Shown here: positions 18,004-27,062 of the stretch, one piece after another
Numbering within the stretch: the stretch's first letter is position 1
Layout of the letters: every line of letters starts with the position of its first letter
From: Tardiphaga alba
Lineage (GTDB): Bacteria; Pseudomonadota; Alphaproteobacteria; Rhizobiales; Xanthobacteraceae
Length of the DNA stretch: 64,000 bases
Direction: 5' to 3'
NCBI RefSeq assembly: GCF_018279705.1
Contig: NZ_CP036498.1
Location: forward strand, 1,443,001 to 1,507,000
Notes under the pieces: generated by a model
What the model saw: the letters and a program-made list of their open reading frames with translations, nothing else
Database searches by the model: none
Told to the model about the DNA's origin: nothing
Program-made: the position numbers and the translations under genes

Positions 18004-18327
18004 ATGCTGCCACAGCCGGTCAAGGTTTCTGATATCACCGATGAAAACTCGGCGCAGACCTATCTCAACCAGGCCGTCATGACGACCTTTTGCCGTGTAC
18101 TCGACAGTTCACGGCTGCCGCCGGACGTCGTGATGAAGATGCTGGCATCTGCCCTCGGCCAGACCTATCGCGAAGTCGCCACTGCGCATCAGGATGGCCT
18201 TTGCCCGTGCGGCTGGCGGCCCCAGCCCGGTGCCGATGTCGAAGGACTGCGCACCTCCCTCGAAGAGGCCGCTGCCCCGCGCCGCCGTGACGACCTGCTC
18301 AGCATGACAGCCGTCGGCCGCGCCTGA
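18004..18327 (+). CDS. Conserved-type hypothetical protein with CPCGW motif
   Basis: A 107-residue soluble protein of unknown function. It is helical for about 80 residues (YLNQAVMTTFCRVLDSSRLP, then a second helix MKMLASALGQTYREVA), followed by LCPCGWRP, a possible metal or thiol site with two cysteines one residue apart. ATG 18004 lies behind GAAGGAAAAGCTC, giving a plausible ribosome site. It stands alone, 199 bases before the ThDP enzyme. Codon use is like its neighbours. Confidence 0.6.
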   Translation: MLPQPVKVSDITDENSAQTYLNQAVMTTFCRVLDSSRLPPDVVMKMLASALGQTYREVATAHQDGLCPCGWRPQPGADVEGLRTSLEEAAAPRRRDDLLSMTAVGRA

Positions 18328-18526
18328 GTGCGCCGCACCTAAACGATCTGCACTGATTTCAGGCTCAGCTGTATTAAGCGGCATCACAAGATGATTGCCG
18401 CTTCACGATCTGTTGTGCCCGTATCATGGCGCATCCCGGCCAAAGATGGTAAAGTCCTTTAAACCTAAACCTTCTTGGCCCGATCCTTGAATGTCGTGGG
18501 CATCGTGCTTGTAGCAGAGTGACCTC

Positions 18527-20224
18527 ATGACATCTTCATCTGCCGCCATGGTTGTAAACGCTCCGGACTCAATTCCCGCATGGCGCGCAGTGGCGCGGGC
18601 GATTGCTGATATCGGTGCGACTCGATGCTTCGGTCTGGTCGGTGGCGCCAATTTCAAGGTGACGCTGGGCCTCACCGATCTCGGCGTCGAATTCGTCGCA
18701 GCGCGCCATGAAGGCGGTGCGGTGAGCATGGCCGATGTCGCCGCACGGCTCACGCGCAATCTGGTCGTCGTCAGCGTCACGGCAGGTCCCGGTCTCACCA
18801 ATGCGATCACCGGCATCGGTGAAGCCGCCAAAAGCGACACGCCGCTGCTCATTCTTGCCGGCGATGTCGTCACCGGCGACAAGCGGTCGGCATTTGCCTT
18901 TAATCAATCCGAACTGGTCCATTCCGTCGGCGGCGAGTGGCGGCAGATCACCGATCCCCAGACGGCCTATCTTGAAACATGGAACGCCGCCGCGCGTGCC
19001 TTGAAAGAACGCAAGCCGGTCGTGCTCAGCCTGCCGATCGACGTGCAGGACATGCAGGTCACGGCGACCATGGGCAAGCGGCATCCACCACTGAGGCCGC
19101 GCCGCACGCTCGATGCGGCGAAGTTCGAAGAGCTGGTGGCGACCATCAAGTCCTCGCGTCGGCCGCTCATTCTTGCCGGGCATGGCGCCGTCGTCGCCGA
19201 CGCGCAGCCGCTTCTGGTCGATCTCGCCGACAAACTCGGCGCGCTGCTGGCCACATCGATCCAGGCACATGGCATGTTTTCGGGCCACCCCTGGAACCTC
19301 GGCATTGCCGGTGGTTTCTCGTCGCCGGCCGCGGCGGAGCTGATCGCGCAAAGCGACATGATCCTCGCTTTCGGAATGTCGTTGAATATGTGGACGACCA
19401 AAAAGGGCAAACTGATCGACGATCATGCGCAACTCGTGCAGGTCGATGTCGAAAAAGACCGCATCGGCGTGCATCGTCCGGTCGATCTTGAGCTCGAAGG
19501 AGATGCCGCTCAGGTGGCCACGGCGCTGCTGGAAGCGTTGGCGACTGAGGACATGGCGCATGTCGGCTGGCGCACGCCCGATATTGCGGCCGTGATGCAT
19601 GAAAAGGGCAATCGCAACGCGCCCTATGACGACACCAGCACTGCCGAGCACATCGATCCGCGAACGCTGAGCAAACGGATGGACGAGATACTGCCGGGTG
19701 ACCGCAATGTGGTTGTCGATGGCGGACATTTCGTCGGTTGGGCGGCGCGCTATCTGTCCGTGCCGGATCACCGTGGCTGGTGTATCCCGATTGCATTCCA
19801 GTCAATCGGTCTTGGCCTTGCCGGCGCGATCGGTGCGTCAGTGGTCCAGCCTAACCGTCTCACCGTGCTGGCGGTGGGGGATGGTGGCTTCCTGATGTCC
19901 ATCGCAGAGCTCGAAACGGCGGTGCGCCTCAAGCGACGTCTCTGCATCTTCATCTACAACGACAGCGCCTATAGCGCCGAAGTGCACCATTTTGTGCCGG
20001 AAGGTTATTCGGCTGCGATGGCGCAGTTTCCCGTCACCGACTTTGCCGCGATCGCGCGAGGTTATGGCGCGGATGGGTGCGTGGTCCGGACGGTAGACGA
20101 TCTCGCGCCAGTGAAGAGATGGGTCGCCGATGGCGCCGAGGGCGTGTTCATTGTCGATGGCCGTATCAATCCGAAGCTGATTGCGGACTGGTATCGCGAA
20201 GTCTTCAGCGGCGCGAATTTGTAG
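18527..20224 (+). CDS. ThDP-dependent enzyme, acetolactate synthase-like
   Basis: A 565-residue thiamine-diphosphate enzyme with the three-domain build of the acetolactate synthase/benzoylformate decarboxylase family. The catalytic glutamate that activates ThDP is in AARHEGGAVS (Glu62). A central domain follows (about residues 200-330). The ThDP/Mg motif begins GDGGFLMSIAELE (about residue 448) and ends near IYNDSAY. No regulatory small subunit is adjacent and the gene is alone, so a catabolic carboligase or 2-oxo-acid decarboxylase is more likely than branched-chain amino acid synthesis. Reaction not predictable from sequence. Confidence 0.85.
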   Translation: MTSSSAAMVVNAPDSIPAWRAVARAIADIGATRCFGLVGGANFKVTLGLTDLGVEFVAARHEGGAVSMADVAARLTRNLVVVSVTAGPGLTNAITGIGEAAKSDTPLLILAGDVVTGDKRSAFAFNQSELVHSVGGEWRQITDPQTAYLETWNAAARALKERKPVVLSLPIDVQDMQVTATMGKRHPPLRPRRTLDAAKFEELVATIKSSRRPLILAGHGAVVADAQPLLVDLADKLGALLATSIQAHGMFSGHPWNLGIAGGFSSPAAAELIAQSDMILAFGMSLNMWTTKKGKLIDDHAQLVQVDVEKDRIGVHRPVDLELEGDAAQVATALLEALATEDMAHVGWRTPDIAAVMHEKGNRNAPYDDTSTAEHIDPRTLSKRMDEILPGDRNVVVDGGHFVGWAARYLSVPDHRGWCIPIAFQSIGLGLAGAIGASVVQPNRLTVLAVGDGGFLMSIAELETAVRLKRRLCIFIYNDSAYSAEVHHFVPEGYSAAMAQFPVTDFAAIARGYGADGCVVRTVDDLAPVKRWVADGAEGVFIVDGRINPKLIADWYREVFSGANL

Positions 20225-20417
20225 CTCTCCCTTCCTTCTCCCCGAGCACAGCGAAGCTGTGCAGGGTGGGAGAAGGTGGCTTCGCGCAGCGAAGACGGAT
20301 GAGGGGTACGATTGAGTTCTGAGCTTGTGGCTACCCCTCACCCGTCTGCGCGCGAAGAAGCGCGCATCCACCCTTTCCCACCCTGCACAGCTTTGCTGTG
20401 CCCGGGGGAGAGGGAAG
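20225..20417. repeat. Long imperfect inverted repeat
   Basis: Two arms of about 80 bases fold back on each other. The left contains GAGCACAGCGAAGCTGTGCAG and GAAGACGGATGAGGGGTA; the right has TACCCCTCACCCGTCTGCGCG and CTGCACAGCTTTGCTGTGCC. The middle is about 25 bases. This is the layout of the dispersed palindromic elements of bradyrhizobial genomes. It separates the convergent ThDP-enzyme and esterase genes and probably acts as a terminator. Confidence 0.75.
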
Positions 20418-20426
20418 AAACAAGTG

Positions 20427-21065
20427 CTACGCGGCGGAATTGAGGATGTCGTTCTCGAGCCCGCGCAACCAGTCACCGGCAACGCTCAGGTCCGCCTGCG
20501 AAAGCTGGTGCCCGACCGGTAGCGTGCGATGCTGCACATCCGCACCGGCTTTGGCCAAGGATACAGCCAGCCGCTGAGCGTTGTCGGTCGGGATGATCGG
20601 GTCGAATTGCCCCGATACGATCAAGACCGGCTTGCCCGTAAGCTTGACCGCAGGCGCATCACTCAACGGCACCATCGCGCGAAGCAAGATCGCTCCGGCA
20701 AAAGTCTCCGGCCGCAATTGCAGCACCGCCGCGGCGATATTCGCGCCGTTTGAATAGCCGAGCGCAATCGGTGCCGGCAGATCGTAACGCTTGCGGGCAT
20801 CGTTCACGAAATCTGCAAGCGCGTTGGCGCGGTTGCGGACATCCTGCTCGTCGAACACGCCTTCCGCGAGGCGGCGGAAGAAGCGCGGCATGCCGTTCTC
20901 GAGAACCTGGCCGCGCGGCGATAGCAGCGACGCGCCGGGCGCCACGGTCTGGCCGAGCGGCAACAGATCGTTCTCGTCGCCGCCGGTGCCGTGTAGCAGC
21001 AGGAGGGGAGTGGCTCCGTGCCGGTTTCCCGGCACGAAGCGATGCATGTGAGACAGGTCGGTCAT
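20427..21065 (-). CDS. Phospholipase/carboxylesterase (MhqD-like alpha/beta hydrolase)
   Basis: A 212-residue alpha/beta hydrolase of the acyl-protein thioesterase/MhqD group. Catalytic triad candidates: Ser in GYSNGAN (about residue 104), Asp in SGQFDPIIP, His in VGHQLS. Oxyanion region LLLLHGTGGDENDL. The start overlaps the stop of the upstream dioxygenase gene (ATGA). In Bacillus, mhqD and mhqO protect against methylhydroquinone and other quinones, and the same pairing occurs here. Cytoplasmic; no signal peptide. Confidence 0.88.
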   Translation of the reverse strand: MTDLSHMHRFVPGNRHGATPLLLLHGTGGDENDLLPLGQTVAPGASLLSPRGQVLENGMPRFFRRLAEGVFDEQDVRNRANALADFVNDARKRYDLPAPIALGYSNGANIAAAVLQLRPETFAGAILLRAMVPLSDAPAVKLTGKPVLIVSGQFDPIIPTDNAQRLAVSLAKAGADVQHRTLPVGHQLSQADLSVAGDWLRGLENDILNSAA

Positions 21066-22003
21066 GCCGTCACCTCATTCGTTGTGAGCGGTGGCAACAC
21101 GCGCTCGATGTCGCTGCGATGCTTTTCGAGGAAAGCCGGCAGCTTCAGGTTCTGCCCGAGCTGTTCGACCGGCTCGTCCACGGCGAAGCCGGGGTCGTCG
21201 GTGGCGATCTCGAACAGCACGCCGCCGGGTTCGCGGAAATAGACCGAGCGGAAGTAATTGCGATCCTTCTGCTCCGTCACGTGCTGGCCGTGTACCTCGA
21301 CAAGCTTGCGGCTCATCTCGGCCTGCTCGGCATCATCCTTGGCGCGGAAGGCGACGTGATGCACCGAGCCGCGGCCCTGACGACCCGGCAGAAAGCCGCC
21401 GGCCTCGTAGATGTCGACCACGGCGCCTTCCCGGGCGTCGCCGGTGAGGCGGATGATCGAACCTTCGCGGGCGACTTCCTTGAAGCCGAACACGTCGGTG
21501 AGGATCGCGCTCGTCTTCTCGGCCTTCTCCAGCAGCAGCGTCACGCCATGGAAGCCGCGGATCGCATGTTCGGCCGGGATGTCGCCATTGCTCCAGCCCG
21601 CTTCATCTTCCGCACCAGGAACGCCGACGAGCGCGAGGCTCATGCCGTCCGGATCGGTGAAGGGCAGCACGGATTCGCCGAACCGCTTCTCCAGGGCTTC
21701 ATGCGCGATACCCTGCGCGACGAAGCGATGCGTCCAGTAGCCGAGCGACTTCGCGGGGACGCGGAACGCGGTCTGCTGGGTCTGGCCGACACCACCGCGA
21801 CCAGGTGCGGCATGCTCCCACGGGAAGAAGGTCAGGATCGTGCCCGGCTTTCCGGCCTCGTCGCCGTAATAGAAGTGATAGGTGCCGGGATCGTCGAAAT
21901 TGACGGTCTTCTTGACGAAGCGCAGGCCCAGCGCGCGGGTGTAGAAGTCGAAATTCCGCAGCGCGGGGCCGGCGATGGCGGTAACGTGATGAATGCCTGA
22001 CAT
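21062..22003 (-). CDS. Ring-cleaving dioxygenase (MhqO-like, VOC superfamily)
   Basis: A 313-residue iron-dependent extradiol-type dioxygenase built from two vicinal-oxygen-chelate domains. Metal ligands: His in IHHVTAI (amino end), His in SVHHVAFRAKD (about residue 210) and Glu in GGVLFEIATDDPG (about residue 262). ATG 22003 has GGAG upstream; the open frame extends to 22096 but the MSGIHHVTAIAG start is family-typical. It is first in the two-gene operon with the MhqD-like esterase and divergent from a LysR gene. Expected role: removal of quinones or hydroquinones. Confidence 0.9.
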   Translation of the reverse strand: MSGIHHVTAIAGPALRNFDFYTRALGLRFVKKTVNFDDPGTYHFYYGDEAGKPGTILTFFPWEHAAPGRGGVGQTQQTAFRVPAKSLGYWTHRFVAQGIAHEALEKRFGESVLPFTDPDGMSLALVGVPGAEDEAGWSNGDIPAEHAIRGFHGVTLLLEKAEKTSAILTDVFGFKEVAREGSIIRLTGDAREGAVVDIYEAGGFLPGRQGRGSVHHVAFRAKDDAEQAEMSRKLVEVHGQHVTEQKDRNYFRSVYFREPGGVLFEIATDDPGFAVDEPVEQLGQNLKLPAFLEKHRSDIERVLPPLTTNEVTA

Positions 22004-22132
22004 GGTCTTGTCTCCGGTTTGGGAGGGCGTGTCGTCCTCTGTTGCCCGGATAATTGGTCTGTTCTCGTTCAAAGACAATCTGGCGATTTGTGACAAGACT
22101 GTCTATGATTTGAGGACAATCTATCGCTCAAC

Positions 22133-22237
22133 CCCTCATCTTGAGGAGCGGCCTTTTGGCCGCGTCTCGAAGGATGGAAGCGGAGCCAAGCCAGCTCATG
22201 GTTCGAGACGGCGCTGCGCGCCTCCTCACCATGAGGG
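22133..22237. repeat. Bradyrhizobial-type palindromic repeat in a promoter region
   Basis: Outer arms CCCTCATCTTGAGGAG and CTCCTCACCATGAGGG, with inner arms GTCTCGAA and TTCGAGAC, make an imperfect palindrome of about 105 bases. It sits between the mhqO-like gene and its divergent LysR gene, ending 16 bases before the LysR start codon, so it must lie within the LysR leader. Confidence 0.75.
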
Positions 22238-22253
22238 CCGGAGTGCATGCGGA

Positions 22254-23162
22254 ATGGATAAACTCGATAGCCTGAGGGCTTTCGTCAAAGTGGTCGAACT
22301 CGGGAGCTTTTCGGAGGCCGGGCGGCAGCTGCGGTTGTCGCGTTCGGCAATCTCGAAATATGTCGGCGAGCTGGAAGAAAGTCTCGGCGTGCAGCTGCTC
22401 AACCGCACCACGCGCCACGCCAGCCCGACCGAAGCCGGCCAGACCTATTTCGAGCGCGCGATGACCATCCTCGCCGATATCGATGCCGCCGATCAAGCCG
22501 TCGCGCAGGCGCAGTCGTCGCCGCGGGGGCTGTTGCGGGTGAATGCGCCGATGTCGTTCGGCACGTTGCAACTCGGGCCGGCGGTGGCAGATTTCATGGC
22601 GTCATGTCCAGAGCTGCAGATCCAGCTCGTGCTGTCGGACGATCAGGTCGATCCGATGCAGGGTGGGTTTGACGTGACGCTGCGGATTGCCGACCTGGAA
22701 TCATCGAGCCTGATTGCACGCAAGATCGTCGCGATCGATCGCGTCGTCTGTGCTTCACCGGATTATCTGAAAGAACACGGCACGCCGAAACTCCCGGAAG
22801 ACCTGCGCAAGCATGCGTTGCTCACTTACGGGCTTCTGCTGACGGGCAACCGATGGAAGCTGACCGGCAAGGATGGCGATCACTGGATCCAGCCGAGCTG
22901 GACGCTCTGTGTCAACAATGCGGAAGTGTTGCGCGACGCTGCCGTGAGGGGCAGGGGCATCGCGCTGCTGCCGACCTTCATCGCGGGTGATGCGCTGCGC
23001 GATGGTACGCTGCAAAGCGTGTTGAAGCCGTATCGGGCGCCGCCCCTGACGCTCTATGCGATCTACCCGCCGACTCGTCACCTCGCCGTCAAGGTTCGGC
23101 TTTTCATCGATTTTCTGGTGGCGCGATTTGCGGGAACGCCGAGCTGGGATGCCGGCCTTTAG
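22254..23162 (+). CDS. LysR-family transcriptional regulator
   Basis: A 302-residue regulator starting MDKLDSLRAF. Winged helix at residues 1-60 (LSRSAISKYVGELEESLGVQLLNRTTR), then the effector-binding domain. It belongs to the CrgA/AaeR-like subgroup that often controls oxidoreductases. The open frame extends to 21993, but that part is the promoter and a palindromic repeat. It is divergent from the mhqO/mhqD-like operon and is the natural candidate for its quinone-responsive control. Confidence 0.9.
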   Translation: MDKLDSLRAFVKVVELGSFSEAGRQLRLSRSAISKYVGELEESLGVQLLNRTTRHASPTEAGQTYFERAMTILADIDAADQAVAQAQSSPRGLLRVNAPMSFGTLQLGPAVADFMASCPELQIQLVLSDDQVDPMQGGFDVTLRIADLESSSLIARKIVAIDRVVCASPDYLKEHGTPKLPEDLRKHALLTYGLLLTGNRWKLTGKDGDHWIQPSWTLCVNNAEVLRDAAVRGRGIALLPTFIAGDALRDGTLQSVLKPYRAPPLTLYAIYPPTRHLAVKVRLFIDFLVARFAGTPSWDAGL

Positions 23163-23231
23163 CGCGAGTGAAGCTTGAAGAGCGTCTTGATCCGGGCGCC
23201 CGGACTGGCCGAGCGCCCAGAAGACGTGGAA

Positions 23232-25193
23232 CTATGCCGCGCGCACTTCGCGGAGGAATGCATCGACCTGGGTTTTCAGGTCTTCGCCATTCCGTGACAG
23301 TTCGCCGGCGGAGTCGACGACCTGCGATGCGGCAATGCCGGTCTCGCGCGCGGCGTCATTGACGCCTGCGATATTCTGCGACACTTCGCCAGTGCCGCGG
23401 GCGGCTTCGGCGACGTTGCGGGCGATCTCGAGGGTAGCGGCACCCTGTTCTTCGACGGCAGCGGCGATGGTGCTGGCGATCTCGCTGACGCGGCCGATGG
23501 TGGACGTGATGCTCTGGATCGAATCCACCGACGCGCGGGTGGCGGTCTGGATCGAGCTCACCTGTGCAGAGATTTCGTCGGTCGCTTTCGAGGTCTGTGT
23601 CGCGAGCGCCTTCACTTCCGATGCGACGACGGCGAAGCCGCGGCCCGCTTCACCGGCACGCGCGGCCTCGATGGTCGCATTGAGCGCCAGCAGGTTGGTC
23701 TGCGCAGCAATCTCGCTGATCAGCTTCACGACGTCACCGATCTTCTGCGCGGCCTCAGCAAGGCTTTGCACTTCGCCATTGGTGACATTGGCCTGCGAGA
23801 CGGCATCGCCGGCAACGCGGGCGGATTCGTTCACCTGCTTGGCGATCTCGCTGATCGAAGCGTTGAGTTCTTCGACCGCGGCCGCGACGGCCTGGGCGCT
23901 CTGCGTTGCCTCTTCAGATGCCGCGGCGACGGCGGCTGTCTGATTGGTCGATTCTTCCGCGGTGGTGGCCATCGATTGCGCGGTGTGGCGAAGTTCCGTC
24001 GCGGCCGAGCTGACAGCGCTGACGACGCTGCCGACGCCGCTCTCGAAACGGCTGGCAAGCGCATTCATCGTATCGCGGCGATCATGCTGGGCGCGTTCGC
24101 GCTGCCGTTCCTGATCCGCGCGCAGCTGTTCGGTTTCGATCAAGCCGGTCTTGAACACTTCGACGGCACCGGCCATGGAGCCGATTTCGTCGCTGCGCCC
24201 CGCGCCGGGCACTGCGATCGTGTGATTGCCATTGGCAATGTCGCGCATCGCGGTTTCCAGCGCATGGATCGGCTTGGCCATACTGCGGCCCATGAAGGTG
24301 GCCACGGCGCCAGCCAGCAGCAATACGCATCCGGAGATGATGGCGAGCCAGGTGAGGGAGGAGCGCATCAAAGCCTGGTAACGACTGGTGTCGCGGGTGA
24401 TCTCGAACACGGCGATATTTTCGCCCGAGAAGCTCTTGATGGCGCCGAAAGTAGTTGCGACCGGCTTGCCGTCGAGTTCGCCGTGCCTGGTGACGATCTC
24501 GCCGGCGAGCGCGCGGCGGAGAGCTTCGACATTGGGCGCATTCGATTTCAGGGTGGAAGCCAGTGTCTTGCCGACCTGACCGTCGATCTGATGAATGCCG
24601 ACATCGACGCCGAAGCGGGCCTTCATGCTCTCCACGAAGGTCTTTCCGAACGGTGCGCCGACATCGATGGTGCCGAGAAGGGTCTGCCCATCCATGGCAG
24701 GCGCGACACCGAAGACATTGAGCGCATCGCGGCCGGGCTCGATGCCGCCGACCGGCTGCTTGCTGCTCAGACCCTGTACGACCATCTTGCGGCGCTCGGC
24801 CACGTTGTCGCCAAAGGTGCCGGGATTGTGGATGCGGCCAAAGGTGATCGCTGGGGGAACCTGGACGCTGATCAGTTCGAGGCCGCGCGGCTTGATCCGT
24901 TGATGGACTTCCTTGAGATTCGCCAGCAGGGCGGCCCGGTCACTCGATTTGAGCGCGTCCTTGATCGGCTGCGACGACGCGATCGATTCCGCGACGGAAA
25001 GAAGCGTGCGGGTTTCGGCATTCAGCGCAGCGGTGAGATTGGCATAGTCATCATGCGCTTCGCGATCCAGCGCCGTGTCGATGATCGCTTGTTGCTGCCA
25101 CATGCTGAAAGCGGCCAAAGCCGCGCAAGAACCTGCAGCAACCAGTGTGATGGCAACGATCATTCGTGCCGAAATCGACTTAAGTAAGTGCAT
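23232..25193 (-). CDS. Methyl-accepting chemotaxis protein
   Basis: A 653-residue chemoreceptor. Transmembrane helix 1 at about 11-30, a periplasmic Cache-type sensor domain about 31-275, helix 2 about 278-300 ([20 protein letters not shown]), HAMP about 300-355, then the coiled-coil signalling domain. The highly conserved hairpin tip is present ([20 protein letters not shown]). No chemotaxis operon is adjacent, so it is an orphan receptor. The periplasmic domain decides the ligand, which is unknown. No C-terminal CheR pentapeptide is seen; the protein ends LREVRAA. Confidence 0.93.
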   Translation of the reverse strand: MHLLKSISARMIVAITLVAAGSCAALAAFSMWQQQAIIDTALDREAHDDYANLTAALNAETRTLLSVAESIASSQPIKDALKSSDRAALLANLKEVHQRIKPRGLELISVQVPPAITFGRIHNPGTFGDNVAERRKMVVQGLSSKQPVGGIEPGRDALNVFGVAPAMDGQTLLGTIDVGAPFGKTFVESMKARFGVDVGIHQIDGQVGKTLASTLKSNAPNVEALRRALAGEIVTRHGELDGKPVATTFGAIKSFSGENIAVFEITRDTSRYQALMRSSLTWLAIISGCVLLLAGAVATFMGRSMAKPIHALETAMRDIANGNHTIAVPGAGRSDEIGSMAGAVEVFKTGLIETEQLRADQERQRERAQHDRRDTMNALASRFESGVGSVVSAVSSAATELRHTAQSMATTAEESTNQTAAVAAASEEATQSAQAVAAAVEELNASISEIAKQVNESARVAGDAVSQANVTNGEVQSLAEAAQKIGDVVKLISEIAAQTNLLALNATIEAARAGEAGRGFAVVASEVKALATQTSKATDEISAQVSSIQTATRASVDSIQSITSTIGRVSEIASTIAAAVEEQGAATLEIARNVAEAARGTGEVSQNIAGVNDAARETGIAASQVVDSAGELSRNGEDLKTQVDAFLREVRAA

Positions 25194-25370
25194 TCTTCTG
25201 CCCCTTCGCCGTGACCTGAAATTGGCCGCGGTCGTAATTTCCCCACGTTGACAGCCATAGGGGGTTGCGATGAAGGAGGCCTTAATTACCTTTTTTGCTC
25301 AGGTTATGCGGTGAAGCATCGCAAGGGTCGCAAAGTCCGTCTGGCGAACAATGATGCTTTCACCAGCCGG

Positions 25371-26063
25371 CTACGCGCCCTCTGGCTCCATTTTGTCGCT
25401 CATCATCGCGTCCAGAAGGGACTCGTGAACCTGAATCCGGTCATCATAGCTGATAAAGCCGAGACGCCGGAACTTGTTCATGAAGTAGCTGACCCGTGAC
25501 CGGGTGGTGCCGACCATCTCGGCAAGCGTCTCCTGACTGATGTCGATATCGATCGGCTTGCTGCTGCCGTCGTCGCCAAAGCGGGCGAGGATGGTGAGCA
25601 GGCGCGCAAGGCGCTTTTCGCTCGAATTGAACAGCTGGTCGGCAAGATCCTCCTCGATGCGGCTGTTGCGCGCGATCAGATAGGACATGAAAAAATCGGT
25701 CATTGCGGGGTCGTCACGCAGCGCTGCAAGCATCGTGCACTTGGTGATGGATGTGATCGTGCAGTTTTCCATCGCGGTCGCCGTCGCGGTCTGCAAGGGA
25801 ATGCCATTCAAACAGCACTCACCGAAAAACTGTCCGGCCTCCAACAGGCCCACGACGGCTTCCTTGCCTTGCTCGGAGAGCACCGTGAGCTTGATACGCC
25901 CGTTCAAGATGAAGAACACGGTGTCGGCGCTATCGCCCTGACTATAGATGGCGTCGTTCTTCCTGTAGTCATGGATGATCTTGCCCGCGCCGGGCTGGGA
26001 CAGGAAATAAGGAATCTCGAAGTCGAATTCCGTGGGGGCTTTCAGGACGGCATGTCGCGTCAT
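25371..26063 (-). CDS. Crp/Fnr-family regulator without an FNR-type cysteine cluster
   Basis: A 230-residue regulator. ATG 26063 is chosen over ATG 26069 because AGGAG lies at proper spacing only from the former. A cNMP-binding beta-roll spans about 25-125 (GQFFGECCLNGIPLQTATA), and the C-terminal helix-turn-helix includes ISQETLAEMVGTTRSRVSYF. It lacks the amino-terminal C-x2-C-x7-C of the protein at 3.9 kb; its cysteines are inside the beta-roll. Effector unknown (cAMP or redox). It is divergent from an ABC-2 transporter pair. Confidence 0.88.
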   Translation of the reverse strand: MTRHAVLKAPTEFDFEIPYFLSQPGAGKIIHDYRKNDAIYSQGDSADTVFFILNGRIKLTVLSEQGKEAVVGLLEAGQFFGECCLNGIPLQTATATAMENCTITSITKCTMLAALRDDPAMTDFFMSYLIARNSRIEEDLADQLFNSSEKRLARLLTILARFGDDGSSKPIDIDISQETLAEMVGTTRSRVSYFMNKFRRLGFISYDDRIQVHESLLDAMMSDKMEPEGA

Positions 26064-26297
26064 GGGCATCTCCTGATCACGATCGGAACGATCTATTTTC
26101 AGTTGTACTGATCTGTCAGATTTTTAGAGAATTGAATTTCGGTTGAAAAGGATTGTCTGCGAGAACTGCACTGCATGATGAATCCATCGAATCTGATGGG
26201 TACATAGCTCCGCATGAGAAAGCGTATCGGTAGCTAATTCAGTCAATCGAATTCACCGGGGCGAAACGACTTCGCGTCATGCTACCTGCCGACTATC

Positions 26298-27062
26298 ATG
26301 GGCTCCGCAATGACCACGCCGACTTCCGTTCTCGAGGTGCGAGGATTAACGAAACGTTTCGATCGCGTGGCGGTCGATGCGCTCGATCTTACGGTTTATG
26401 CCGGAGAGTTTTACGCGCTTCTTGGCGCCAATGGCGCGGGCAAGACCACAACCCTGAGAATGGTCGCAGGCTTGCTGCCGCCGGATGCCGGGATGATTGC
26501 GATCGCCGGACGCGATGCTCTCGCGGACCCCGTGGCTGCAAAGCAGGTGATGGCGTGGGTGTCGGATGAGCCGATGATCTACGACAAGCTGACGCCACGC
26601 GAATATCTCGAATTCATCGCGGGCCTGTGGGGATGTGATCCCCGCATTGCGGAGCAGTCAGCGGAAGATCTGCTTCTGTCGCTCGGGCTCGCAGCGCATC
26701 AACACGAACGGTGCGAAGGCTTTTCCAAGGGGATGCGCCAGAAAGTGGCGCTCGCCGGCGCGCTCGTGCATGATCCGCGCCTGATTATTCTCGATGAGCC
26801 GCTCACGGGGCTCGACGCCGTCTCGGCCCGCCATGTCAAAGGGCTTTTGCAAGGCCGTGTGCGAGACGGATGCACTGTGATCATGACCACGCATATTCTC
26901 GAAGTTGCCGAGCGGATGGCAGATCGGATTGGCGTGATTGCCCAGGGACGGTTGATCGCTGAAGGCACACTCGCAGAGCTTCGCCAGAAAATCGGACAGA
27001 GCGATACGAGTCTCGAGGATATGTTCGTCGCCCTTATCGAAAATGCACCGGCCGCTGCATGA
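26298..27062 (+). CDS. ABC-2 type transporter ATP-binding protein
   Basis: A 254-residue ATPase with Walker A GANGAGKTT, signature FSKGMRQKVALAGAL, Walker B LIILDEPLTGLD and H-loop MTTHILEVAE, the pattern of exporter-type ABC-2 ATPases (CcmA/NatA-like). Start is either ATG 26298 or ATG 26310; neither has a clear ribosome site. It overlaps the permease gene by four bases. It is preceded by a 234-base region shared with the divergent Crp-type gene. Confidence 0.9.
   Translation: MGSAMTTPTSVLEVRGLTKRFDRVAVDALDLTVYAGEFYALLGANGAGKTTTLRMVAGLLPPDAGMIAIAGRDALADPVAAKQVMAWVSDEPMIYDKLTPREYLEFIAGLWGCDPRIAEQSAEDLLLSLGLAAHQHERCEGFSKGMRQKVALAGALVHDPRLIILDEPLTGLDAVSARHVKGLLQGRVRDGCTVIMTTHILEVAERMADRIGVIAQGRLIAEGTLAELRQKIGQSDTSLEDMFVALIENAPAAA

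Noticed and set aside
18569..19771. 400-codon minus-strand frame
   Set aside because: Antisense to the ThDP enzyme, with His/Arg/Gly-rich composition and no recognisable motif.
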